Positions 1 through 5,970 of a stretch of 9,438 bases of DNA are shown here, piece by piece. The stretch lies in NCBI GenBank assembly GCA_007130555.1, contig SLSH01000065.1, forward strand, positions 1 through 9,438, in the 5' to 3' direction. Positions within the stretch are counted from its first letter, which is position 1, and every line of letters begins with the position of its first letter. Made by a program: the position numbers and the translations under genes. This stretch comes from Bacteroidales bacterium. Lineage in GTDB: Bacteria > Bacteroidota > Bacteroidia > Bacteroidales > ML635J-15. A model generated the notes under the pieces. That model ran no database searches. It was not told the DNA's origin and saw nothing but the letters and a program-made list of their open reading frames with translations.

Positions 1-108
1 AAATATACATTTTTTTTTTAATTAAAAAATTAAATCATATTTTTTTTGAAATCAAATTAATTGACATTAAAATAATTAGAGAGTTAAAATTATTTCTACA
101 AGTATCTT

Positions 109-1524
109 TTACATTCCTTTACGTTGCAAAATAATTTTAATTGTATAAATAATAATTTTAAAATCAATAAACAACGAACGGTTTTCTATGTAAAGAATAT
201 CATATTTTAATCGTTCAATCATTTGTTCGATATTCTCGGCATAGCCGTATTTAACTTGTCCCCATGATGTTATCCCCGGTCTTACTGTTAAGAGATTTGA
301 ATAATGAGGGGCTTTTTCAACTATTTTGTTTATAAAATATTCGCGTTCAGGTCTGGGTCCCACCAGACTCATTTCTCCTTTTAAAACATTATAAAATTGA
401 GGGATTTCATCAAGTCTGGTTTTTCTCATAAATCTTCCGAATTTTGTTATTCTGTTATCATCCGGACTACTTAAAGTGGGTCCGTTTTTTTCGGCATTAT
501 CTATCATTGACCTGAATTTATATATTTTAAATAATTCACCTCCCTTTCCTACTCTGTGGTGACTGTATATTACAGGACCTTTAGATCCTATTTTAACACC
601 TATACCCAAGCACAAATATACCGGTGCCAAAATAATCATTGCAAAAATACTTAATATAACATCTAAAAATCTTTTTGCATGTTGTTGCCAGACAGGCATT
701 ATGTTTTGATTAATTTCTATTAAAGGGACTCCGAAAATTGATTCCATCCGTACTTTTCCGATTAAAATATCATACATATCCGGAATTACTTTTATCTGCA
801 CTTGAGTGCCCTTTAATTTTGTAATGATATTTTTAATAATACAATGTTCGGTCGGCTCAATTGCAATTATTACTTCCTCAATTTTGTTTTCATTGATAAC
901 TTCCAAAACATTGTCAATACTTCCAAAATTTTTCAAATGTTTTTCAAGTATCCGTTCATTATTTTTTTCTACATAAACAAAACCTACGGGTTTTAGTTCC
1001 GCAGAATATTTTTGTTTTTCTAATTCTTCGAATAAATTTAATGCTTTATGATTACTCCCAATAATTAAGGTATTGAACCATATTTTTCTTTTACGGATTT
1101 TATTATTCGTTAAACTTGTTATGATAACTCTCGAAATATATGTTAAGAGAAACTGTAAAGAAAACAATGTGGCAAGAGAGTAGTAGTAATCTTTATAAGT
1201 GTGTACCCAGTCGTCAAGTATAAATGCAAAAAATATTATAACAACGCCCAGCAATACTACGAAAAATGTTTGTCCGAGTTCCTGTAATCTGGATTTTCGA
1301 TACGGATATTTGTAATATCCGCTAAGTTGATGTAGTATAATCCAAAAAAACGGAATAAACAATAATCCCAAAAAATAATTCTGGTCAAATTCTACAGGTA
1401 TTTCATATCCGAATTTTTGCGGTTCAATATATATTTTTCTGTAAATAAAGAATAATGTCCACGTTATTACTGCTGCAAAATAATCAAACAGCAAATATTT
1501 TATAATCTGTTTTCTGCGATTCAT
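109..1524 (-). CDS. Polyprenyl-phosphate sugar-1-phosphate transferase (exopolysaccharide initiating enzyme, WcaJ/PglC-type large form)
   Basis: The protein has 471 residues. Family knowledge: such enzymes move a sugar-1-phosphate from a nucleotide sugar to undecaprenyl phosphate at the inner membrane, the first step of capsule, exopolysaccharide or O-antigen assembly. Seen: about four hydrophobic helices in residues 10-135, a Rossmann-like CoA-binding-type domain (LIIGSNHKAL at 153-162), a further membrane helix near 284-309, then the bacterial sugar transferase domain. That domain shows KFRSM (336-340), RLDEIPQ with the catalytic Asp372-Glu373 pair, LVGPRPE (387-393) and RPGITSWGQ (415-423). 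Length and domain order fit the full-size family. The ATG start follows the lipoprotein stop by 11 bp, so the two genes are probably cotranscribed. The sugar cannot be told from sequence. The function class is secure; wcaJ is not assigned because substrate is unknown. Confidence 0.95.
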   Translation of the reverse strand: MNRRKQIIKYLLFDYFAAVITWTLFFIYRKIYIEPQKFGYEIPVEFDQNYFLGLLFIPFFWIILHQLSGYYKYPYRKSRLQELGQTFFVVLLGVVIIFFAFILDDWVHTYKDYYYSLATLFSLQFLLTYISRVIITSLTNNKIRKRKIWFNTLIIGSNHKALNLFEELEKQKYSAELKPVGFVYVEKNNERILEKHLKNFGSIDNVLEVINENKIEEVIIAIEPTEHCIIKNIITKLKGTQVQIKVIPDMYDILIGKVRMESIFGVPLIEINQNIMPVWQQHAKRFLDVILSIFAMIILAPVYLCLGIGVKIGSKGPVIYSHHRVGKGGELFKIYKFRSMIDNAEKNGPTLSSPDDNRITKFGRFMRKTRLDEIPQFYNVLKGEMSLVGPRPEREYFINKIVEKAPHYSNLLTVRPGITSWGQVKYGYAENIEQMIERLKYDILYIENRSLFIDFKIIIYTIKIILQRKGM

Positions 1525-1535
1525 TACTACATAAT

Positions 1536-2408
1536 TTATAAATGAACTATTTTAATATTATCAATAAATACTTTAGTTTTTTGTCCATAAGGATTTTCCT
1601 GTCTGGAACATGTAAAAAACAGTCTGTATTCTGAATATGGTCCCGAAGCATTAAGATGATAGTTTAACTGTATATATGTTTTTTTCCATTCATACGGACT
1701 TGGATTAAAAGTAAATACAGGAATTCTTTTTTCAATTATTCCTGAGCCCGAATATTCTTTTGCAAAAATTCCAAACACAAACGGGTCGGTACTTTTATGA
1801 TTAATTTCAAGATAAACAGGTCTGTCATCGGGCAATTCATAAAGTTCGGTACTTCTGCATTCAAAATTTTTGCGATTATCGTCTAAATAAAATGCCATTG
1901 ATCTGCCCTCAAAAGCTTCTTCTCCGCTAATATATTTTATTATTGTATCGCTAATTTCGGATATTTCAAAAATATTTCCGACTCCGTCAAAATCTTCGAA
2001 AAACCTGACGGCTCCTGTTTTATATCTGAATTCCGGATTAATTGTGGTAATTTCTTCTTCTATTAATAATGTGTCAATATAATAATCATTCATCACAGGG
2101 TATATTACTCTATGCGAATCGGAACTATTGTTTTTTATCCCGGGAGCAATAACAATTTTTTTATCCCCTGATTTTAAAACCGGTACATTAAAGGGAATTT
2201 CAAAAACTCCTATTAACTCATTGTCAACATATATCCATGCATCTGTAATGCTGTGAGAGGTTGTTCCTTCTGTCTGGAGATTTGTTTTAACAATGATATT
2301 CTCTATGTTAATATAAGAGGGTATATATTCTTTTCTGTCGAACAGCTCACAAGAGTAAAATATTATTAAAAATATAAGTAAAATACAACAAAAAAATCCC
2401 CTCGGCAT
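1536..2408 (-). CDS. Conserved lipoprotein, PEGA-like plus C-terminal beta-sandwich region, next to sugar transferase
   Basis: The protein has 290 residues. Seen: a basic, hydrophobic signal peptide ending in IIFYSC, so lipidation at Cys20 is expected. It is followed by acidic ELFD, compatible with the Bacteroidota lipoprotein export signal for surface display. Residues 55-90 (DAWIYVDNELIGVFEIP, then a VPVLKSGDKKI stretch) resemble a small PEGA-like beta domain. From FFEDFDG (136-142) to KVFIDNIKIVHL (279-290) the pattern resembles a carbohydrate-binding jelly-roll fold, which often ends in an 'IDNI' strand. From memory, lipoproteins with a similar IPSYI...ITDAWIYVD pattern are common in Bacteroidota beside the initiating sugar transferase. 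The 11-bp gap to that gene supports a shared role in envelope polysaccharide. That role is inference; no enzymatic residues are recognised. Confidence 0.85.
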   Translation of the reverse strand: MPRGFFCCILLIFLIIFYSCELFDRKEYIPSYINIENIIVKTNLQTEGTTSHSITDAWIYVDNELIGVFEIPFNVPVLKSGDKKIVIAPGIKNNSSDSHRVIYPVMNDYYIDTLLIEEEITTINPEFRYKTGAVRFFEDFDGVGNIFEISEISDTIIKYISGEEAFEGRSMAFYLDDNRKNFECRSTELYELPDDRPVYLEINHKSTDPFVFGIFAKEYSGSGIIEKRIPVFTFNPSPYEWKKTYIQLNYHLNASGPYSEYRLFFTCSRQENPYGQKTKVFIDNIKIVHL

Positions 2409-2500
2409 AATAAAAATATACTATTTAATTAGTCATTCGATTTTTGACAAATAAAAAACGAATATTAAAAAGAATTATTGTTATCTGATAAAATAAAAAA

Positions 2501-3454
2501 TCAGTCCCCGATTGATAATTTGATTTTTTCTTTAATAACCTGAATAATCGAAAGGGTTTTTATGGTTGAATCAATGCTAACTTCGGGATTTTTATTATAC
2601 ATAATTGATTTTGCAAATGAATGAAACTCATCATATAAATGATTGTTCGGCTTAATATTAATCGGCTCGACACACAAACCGCTTATATTTTCCTGAAACA
2701 ATTTTATATCGCTGTTTTTATCTTTTTTCTTAATAATCCATGCTTTATTTTTGCAAAAGTCAATATTTATAAAATCTTTTGTACAATAAAATCCGAATTG
2801 ATGAGAATCTTCCGTAGCAATTATCCCTGCGGTTAATTGAGCTACACATCCGTTCAAAAACTCTATTCTTGCATTTATAACATCGGGAGCTCCCGGAAAC
2901 ATCGAGGCGGCATTTGCAACAATATTCTTAACTTCTGCATTTACAATACTTAACACAATGTCAATATCGGCAATAAGCATATCCAACAATGCTTTGTAAT
3001 TCTGCGACTCGGAATTGAATTTTTTATAATTTCCCGATTGAATAAATTTCGGATTATTTATAAATGGCTTTGCCGAAAGAAAAGTATTATTAAATCTGTG
3101 ATGTAGCCCTACCTGAACCTTTACGTCGGCTTCATCAATTATTGCGGATAATTTATTGGCTTCTGTTTTTGAATAATCGGTTGAAAGCTCAAAAAAAACA
3201 TGCTTTGAATTCCTGACAAAATAACTTATGTTTTCAGGACAGGATAAAGGAGGCATTGCGATGACAGCATCAACATCTTTAAGCATTTCGGTAGCCTGAG
3301 AATATGATTTTAAATTGAATTTATCGGCTAAATTGTTAGTATTGTCATGCACGGGCTCATGCAAACCAATTAATTTAAACTCATTTACATCCGAAAGGTT
3401 TTCAAGTGTTGTATTGCAAAACTCATTATTACCTATTACACCGGTTCTTATCAT
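2501..3454 (-). CDS. Gfo/Idh/MocA-fold protein, degenerate and probably not a working dehydrogenase
   Basis: The protein has 317 residues, close to the family's usual length. The fold is recognisable: Rossmann start MIRTGVIGNN, KHVFFE at 84-89, QVGLHHRFN (114-122), LLDMLIADIDIVLSIV (156-171) and VINARIEFLNGCVAQLTAG (192-210) follow the pattern of the conserved Bacteroidota Gfo/Idh protein. Three key sites are changed. The GxGxxG/A loop reads G8-N-N-E-F-C13. The EKP motif reads E89-L-S, losing the lysine. The position of the catalytic histidine in the D...H.ID motif is Ala162. The reading frame is otherwise intact, which argues against a fresh pseudogene. The ATG at 3454 gives a proper Rossmann N-terminus. 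It lies 92 bp upstream of the lipoprotein gene on the same strand, so cotranscription is possible. A sensory, structural or regulatory role is inference. Confidence 0.85.
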   Translation of the reverse strand: MIRTGVIGNNEFCNTTLENLSDVNEFKLIGLHEPVHDNTNNLADKFNLKSYSQATEMLKDVDAVIAMPPLSCPENISYFVRNSKHVFFELSTDYSKTEANKLSAIIDEADVKVQVGLHHRFNNTFLSAKPFINNPKFIQSGNYKKFNSESQNYKALLDMLIADIDIVLSIVNAEVKNIVANAASMFPGAPDVINARIEFLNGCVAQLTAGIIATEDSHQFGFYCTKDFINIDFCKNKAWIIKKKDKNSDIKLFQENISGLCVEPINIKPNNHLYDEFHSFAKSIMYNKNPEVSIDSTIKTLSIIQVIKEKIKLSIGD

Positions 3455-3476
3455 CTGATGAAAAAATAAATTTAAG

Positions 3477-3484
3477 CAAAATTA
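3477..3484 (-). promoter_or_regulatory. Candidate -7 box for the Gfo/Idh-lipoprotein-sugar transferase unit
   Basis: On the minus strand the bases read TAATTTTG, matching the Bacteroidota -7 consensus TAnnTTTG. It sits 22 bp before the ATG at 3454. The -33 region about 20 bp further upstream is only a T-run without a clear TTG, so the call rests on the -7 box and position. Confidence 0.4.
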
Positions 3485-3596
3485 CGCTTAATTAATATCG
3501 AAAAAAATACTGTCTGTTATGTTTTTTCAACTTATATCTGTTAAAAAGACATATTTTATAATTTTTTATCTAAATTTTGTTTTTTTTATGCTTGAA

Positions 3597-3628
3597 TTTG
3601 GAAAGTTTATAATCTTATTATATTTTTG
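3597..3628 (+). promoter_or_regulatory. Promoter of tRNA-Arg (Bacteroidota -33/-7 type)
   Basis: TTTG at 3597-3600 and TATTTTTG at 3621-3628 are separated by 20 bp. Both elements and the spacing match the Bacteroidota housekeeping promoter pattern TTTG-N(about 17-23)-TAnnTTTG. Transcription would begin near 3634, about 10 bp ahead of the mature tRNA. Confidence 0.7.
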
Positions 3629-3644
3629 CATCCCGAATATTTTT

Positions 3645-3719
3645 GGTCTAGTAGCTCAGTTGGATTAGAGCGACGGCCTTCTAAGCCGTAGGTCCCAGGT
3701 TCGAACCCTGGCTAGACTA
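3645..3719 (+). tRNA. tRNA-Arg (anticodon TCT)
   Basis: A full cloverleaf can be drawn. Acceptor arms GGTCTAG (3645-3651) and CTAGACT (3712-3718) pair with a G-U at the first position; the discriminator is A3719. The D arm is GCTC/GAGC, the anticodon arm ACGGC/GCCGT with loop CTTCTAA, and the T arm CCAGG/CCTGG with loop TTCGAAC. Anticodon T3680-C-T3682 reads AGA, a codon preferred in AT-rich genomes. The variable loop has five bases. CCA is not encoded and must be added by nucleotidyltransferase. The gene is single and sits 130 bp ahead of rpsP with its own promoter. Confidence 0.97.
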
Positions 3720-3746
3720 CTTTATTAAAGAAAAAATTGCAAATAA

Positions 3747-3778
3747 TTTTTCAAAATCAAAAGCAATTATTATCTTTG
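3747..3778 (+). promoter_or_regulatory. Promoter of rpsP-rimM
   Basis: TATCTTTG at 3771-3778 matches the Bacteroidota -7 consensus TAnnTTTG. A weak -33 region, TTTT at 3747-3750, lies 20 bp upstream. The predicted transcription start near 3784 leaves a leader of about 65 bases before the rpsP ATG at 3850. Confidence 0.6.
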
Positions 3779-3783
3779 CCGTC

Positions 3784-3816
3784 CGGTTCGGGAAACCGAG
3801 GAATGTTCGAGAAACA
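3784..3816 (+). promoter_or_regulatory. Structured rpsP leader with two tandem mini-hairpins
   Basis: Two small hairpins follow directly on the predicted transcription start. The first is CGGTT-CGGGA-AACCG (3784-3798) and the second TGTT-CGAGA-AACA (3804-3816). Both loops have five bases of the form CGRGA, and the two copies share GTTCGRGAAAC with a 19-bp period. The outer stem bases differ yet remain paired. A role in autoregulation by a ribosomal protein is a guess from position only. Confidence 0.4.
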
Positions 3817-3849
3817 AATGTAGTTTATTAATTAAAAATAAATAAAATT

Positions 3850-4854
3850 ATGGCAGTAAGATTAAGATTAGCCAGACATGGTAAAAAACGCTATCCGTTT
3901 TATCACATTGTAGTTGCAGACCAAAGATCTCCACGCGACGGGAGATATATAGAAAGAATAGGCTCATACAACCCTAATACAAATCCTGCAACAATAGATT
4001 TGGAATTTGACAAAACATTAGACTGGCTCAATAAAGGAGCTCAGCCAAGCGATACCGTTCGCAGAATACTTTCGTACAAAGGAGTCCTGATGAAAAAACA
4101 TCTGCTGGACGGTATTAAAAAAGGTGCTTTTGATGAAGCCGAGGCAGAAAAAAGATTTCAGGAATGGTTATCTCAAAAATCCGAAAAAATTAATGATAAA
4201 ATTGAATCATTAGCAAAAAAACAAAAAGACTTAGAAAAAACACGATTAGAAGCTGAAGTTAAAATAAATAAAGACAGAGTTGAGGCAATAGCAAAAAAAC
4301 AAGCAGAAAAATTAGAACTGTTGGAAGCTAAAGATAAAGAAAAAACCTCCGAAATTGCAGAAGAAACAACTGCTGATGCAGAAGTTAAAGCCGAAACAAC
4401 CGAATCTGCTGAAACAACTTCTGATACAGAAGTTAAAGAAGAGACTAAGGCAGAAGAGCCGAAAGAAGAAACCAAAGAAGCAGAACCCGTAAAAGATAAA
4501 ACAGCAGAGGATTCAGGTGAAGCAACTGCGGAAGAAGAAGTTAAGGAAGAGACTAAGGCAGAAGAGCCGAAAAAAGAAACCAAAGAAGCAGAACCCGTAA
4601 AAGATAAAACAGCAGAGGATTCAGGTGAAGCAACTGCGAAAGAAGAAGTTAAGGAAGAGACTAAAGCCGAAGAGCCGAAAGAAGAAACCAAAGAAGCAGA
4701 ACCCGTAAAAGATGAAACAGCAGAGGATTCAGGTGAAGCAACTGCGAAAGAAGAGGTTAAAGAAGAGGCTAAGGCAGATGCCGAAGAAACTGAAAAAGTA
4801 AAAGAGGAAAATCCTGCAGAAGAAGACACTAAAGATAAAAAGGCTGAGAAATAA
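3850..4854 (+). CDS. rpsP: Small ribosomal subunit protein bS16 with very long repetitive acidic tail
   Basis: Residues 1 to about 85 are the bS16 core: MAVRLRLARHGKKRYPFYHI, RSPRDGRYIERIGSYNP, and AQPSDTVRRILSYKGVLMKKHL. It binds 16S rRNA early in assembly of the 30S subunit. Residues 86-110 continue the pattern usual for Bacteroidota bS16 (KKGAFDEAEAEKRF). The total is 334 residues against about 80 in E. coli. Residues 111-165 are rich in E and K and look like a helical or coiled-coil stretch. Residues 166-334 are low-complexity E/K/A/T sequence, including three 36-residue repeats (194-301) and a partial fourth. The tail is in frame, ends at TAA and is followed 30 bp later by rimM. A long reading frame on the opposite strand over the tail is a by-product of its composition. 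Core identity is certain; the tail's role is unknown. Confidence 0.97.
   Translation: MAVRLRLARHGKKRYPFYHIVVADQRSPRDGRYIERIGSYNPNTNPATIDLEFDKTLDWLNKGAQPSDTVRRILSYKGVLMKKHLLDGIKKGAFDEAEAEKRFQEWLSQKSEKINDKIESLAKKQKDLEKTRLEAEVKINKDRVEAIAKKQAEKLELLEAKDKEKTSEIAEETTADAEVKAETTESAETTSDTEVKEETKAEEPKEETKEAEPVKDKTAEDSGEATAEEEVKEETKAEEPKKETKEAEPVKDKTAEDSGEATAKEEVKEETKAEEPKEETKEAEPVKDETAEDSGEATAKEEVKEEAKADAEETEKVKEENPAEEDTKDKKAEK
4429..4752 (+). repeat. Three 108-bp tandem repeats in the rpsP tail
   Basis: Units lie at 4429-4536, 4537-4644 and 4645-4752, with a short partial fourth from 4753 to about 4776. Each encodes 36 residues beginning EVKEETKAEEP and ending SGEATA plus two residues. By eye, units 1 and 2 differ at three bases and units 2 and 3 at four. 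Such similarity even at silent positions points to recent expansion by slippage or unequal recombination. Confidence 0.95.
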
Positions 4855-4884
4855 CAATAAAAATTTAGTCCTGAAATCAATATA

Positions 4885-5415
4885 ATGTTTGATGAATTAA
4901 AACTTATTGAAATTGGTCATATTATCCGTTCGCATGGTGTACGCGGAGAAGTAAAAATAAGTATCAACAAACAAATAAAATCTGAAATAACAGGGAAAAA
5001 TAAAAAATTGCCCGTATTCATTTTGTTTTCGGGATTACCGGTACCTTTTTTTATTGAATCTGTAAAAACAACAGGCAGTAATTATATTGTAAAATTCTTT
5101 TATATTGATACTCCCGAACAAGCCGAAGATATTTGTTCCCGTGCGATATTTTCCGCAAGTAAAAATATAAAAAGTAATACCGGATGTTACGAACAAAAAT
5201 CAATAAATTCTTATAAAGTATTTTCGGATAAACACGGATTTATTGGAACAATATCGCAAATAAATGAAATTCCCGGCAATCCATTAATCGAAATAAAAAA
5301 TGACAAAAACACTTTTTTGGTCCCTTATGTTAAAGAATTTATTGAGAAAATTGACCATAAAAAAAAGGAGATCAAAATTAACCCGCCGGAAGGATTAATC
5401 GAGTTGTATCTGTAA
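4885..5415 (+). CDS. rimM: Ribosome maturation factor RimM
   Basis: The protein has 176 residues, the usual length. RimM binds the 30S head and helps late 16S rRNA processing and assembly, near protein uS19. Seen: the N-terminal RimM beta-barrel signature IGHIIRSHGVRGEVKIS (10-26), and the C-terminal PRC-barrel part with VPYVKEFIEKID (146-157), KEIKINPPEGLIEL (161-174). It starts 30 bp after the rpsP stop in the classical rpsP-rimM order, so both share a transcript. trmD and rplS, which follow in many Proteobacteria and Firmicutes, are absent here, as is common in Bacteroidota. No Shine-Dalgarno sequence is seen, which is normal for the phylum. The middle part (residues 30-60) is more divergent than the ends. 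Confidence 0.95.
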   Translation: MFDELKLIEIGHIIRSHGVRGEVKISINKQIKSEITGKNKKLPVFILFSGLPVPFFIESVKTTGSNYIVKFFYIDTPEQAEDICSRAIFSASKNIKSNTGCYEQKSINSYKVFSDKHGFIGTISQINEIPGNPLIEIKNDKNTFLVPYVKEFIEKIDHKKKEIKINPPEGLIELYL

Positions 5416-5477
5416 GCCCATTTATCTAAATTCCTGTTTATCTGCTAAACTCATGTGAAATATTGTAAAAAACAGCT

Positions 5478-5561
5478 GTTGATAAATTGTTAATAAGCCG
5501 TTTGTAACCCATTGAAAACTACCGTAAAAATGTTAATCCAGCGTTGATAAATTGTTAATAA
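5478..5561 (+). repeat. 19-bp direct repeat, DnaA-box-like, downstream of rimM
   Basis: GTTGATAAATTGTTAATAA occurs exactly at 5478-5496 and 5543-5561, 65 bp apart. A preceding CAGC is shared too, with a one-base indel. With the flanking T, the first copy contains TGTTGATAA, the complement of TTATCAACA, one mismatch from the DnaA box TTATCCACA; the second half gives TTATTAACA on the complement. Function is unproven. Confidence 0.85.
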
Positions 5562-5613
5562 AAACAAGAGGAATTTAAAAACCTTTACTAGTTATTATCT
5601 GTATAAATTAATG

Positions 5614-5637
5614 TACCATATTTAATATTATATGGTA
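5614..5637. repeat. 8-bp inverted repeat (hairpin or operator-like)
   Basis: TACCATAT (5614-5621) and ATATGGTA (5630-5637) are perfect inverted copies around an 8-base spacer TTAATATT. There is no T-run behind it, so it is not a typical terminator. It lies between the 19-bp repeats and the terminator. Confidence 0.6.
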
Positions 5638-5689
5638 TAAATAAATTTAAGAGTAAAATTTTTCATAACAAATGTTTTAGTTAGTAAGC

Positions 5690-5720
5690 AAAAGGTGGTA
5701 ATTTAATTATCACCTTTTTT
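5690..5720 (+). terminator. Strong intrinsic terminator, 275 bp after rimM
   Basis: AAAAGGTGGTAAT (5690-5702) pairs with ATTATCACCTTTT (5706-5718) around a three-base loop, giving 13 pairs with one G-U. The stem runs into TTTTTT at 5715-5720. Direction is plus. It is the first convincing terminator behind rimM, so the rpsP-rimM message may carry a long 3' untranslated region, or a small untranslated RNA ends here. Confidence 0.8.
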
Positions 5721-5733
5721 CTTGTTTTATTTT

Positions 5734-5936
5734 CACTATTGTCCGACTAAATTTCACCATTCTTTCTGCCACAGAATCACAAAAACACTAAATATCCCTA
5801 AATCAAACGCTTAGTTTTCGTACGGATTTCTACTGGCAAATAAAAAAAACGACCCTATTTTATGGTTGATTGTCATGAATGGCACATTTGTCAAAGGGTT
5901 TTAAAAGTTTTTGTAAATTTTTGTCGGACAATAATG
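5734..5936. mobile_element. 203-bp MITE-like element with 14-bp terminal inverted repeats and 9-bp target duplication
   Basis: The left end CACTATTGTCCGAC (5734-5747) and the complement of the right end, CATTATTGTCCGAC (5923-5936), differ at one base. Similarity continues inward as an AAATTT block with a small gap. TTTTATTTT flanks the element directly on both sides (5725-5733 and 5937-5945), as expected of a 9-bp target duplication. No transposase frame is present inside, so it would need a transposase supplied in trans. The flanking sequence is AT-rich, so chance agreement of the duplication is possible, but inverted ends and duplication meet at exactly the same borders. The parent insertion sequence family is not identified. 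Confidence 0.75.
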
Positions 5937-5970
5937 TTTTATTTTATTAAGAAATATTTCACACACAAAA

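Larger units (their letters stand above)
5416..5970. other. Gene-free stretch between rimM and the convergent secreted-protein gene
   Basis: No credible coding frame is seen in these 555 bp. In order, the stretch holds the two DnaA-box-like direct repeats, the 8-bp inverted repeat, the intrinsic terminator and the MITE-like element. The convergent gene on the minus strand stops 34 bp beyond the element. Confidence 0.8.

Noticed and set aside
70..95. AAATAATT/AATTATTT inverted repeat behind the sugar transferase gene as a terminator
   Set aside because: The stem has no G-C pair, the loop is ten bases and no T-run follows on the minus strand. It is not distinguishable from AT-rich background.
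2639..2836. 65-codon plus-strand frame
   Set aside because: It lies antisense within the Gfo/Idh gene and has no recognisable features or promoter.
4173..4880. 235-codon serine-rich reading frame opposite the rpsP tail
   Set aside because: It mirrors the repetitive E/K/A/T codons of the rpsP tail. Its S/A/V-rich product has no domain, and the bS16 frame is certain.
5416..5970. CRISPR array or toxin-antitoxin pair in the gene-free stretch
   Set aside because: Only two copies of a 19-mer are present, without regular spacers, and no paired small reading frames with starts and domains can be found.
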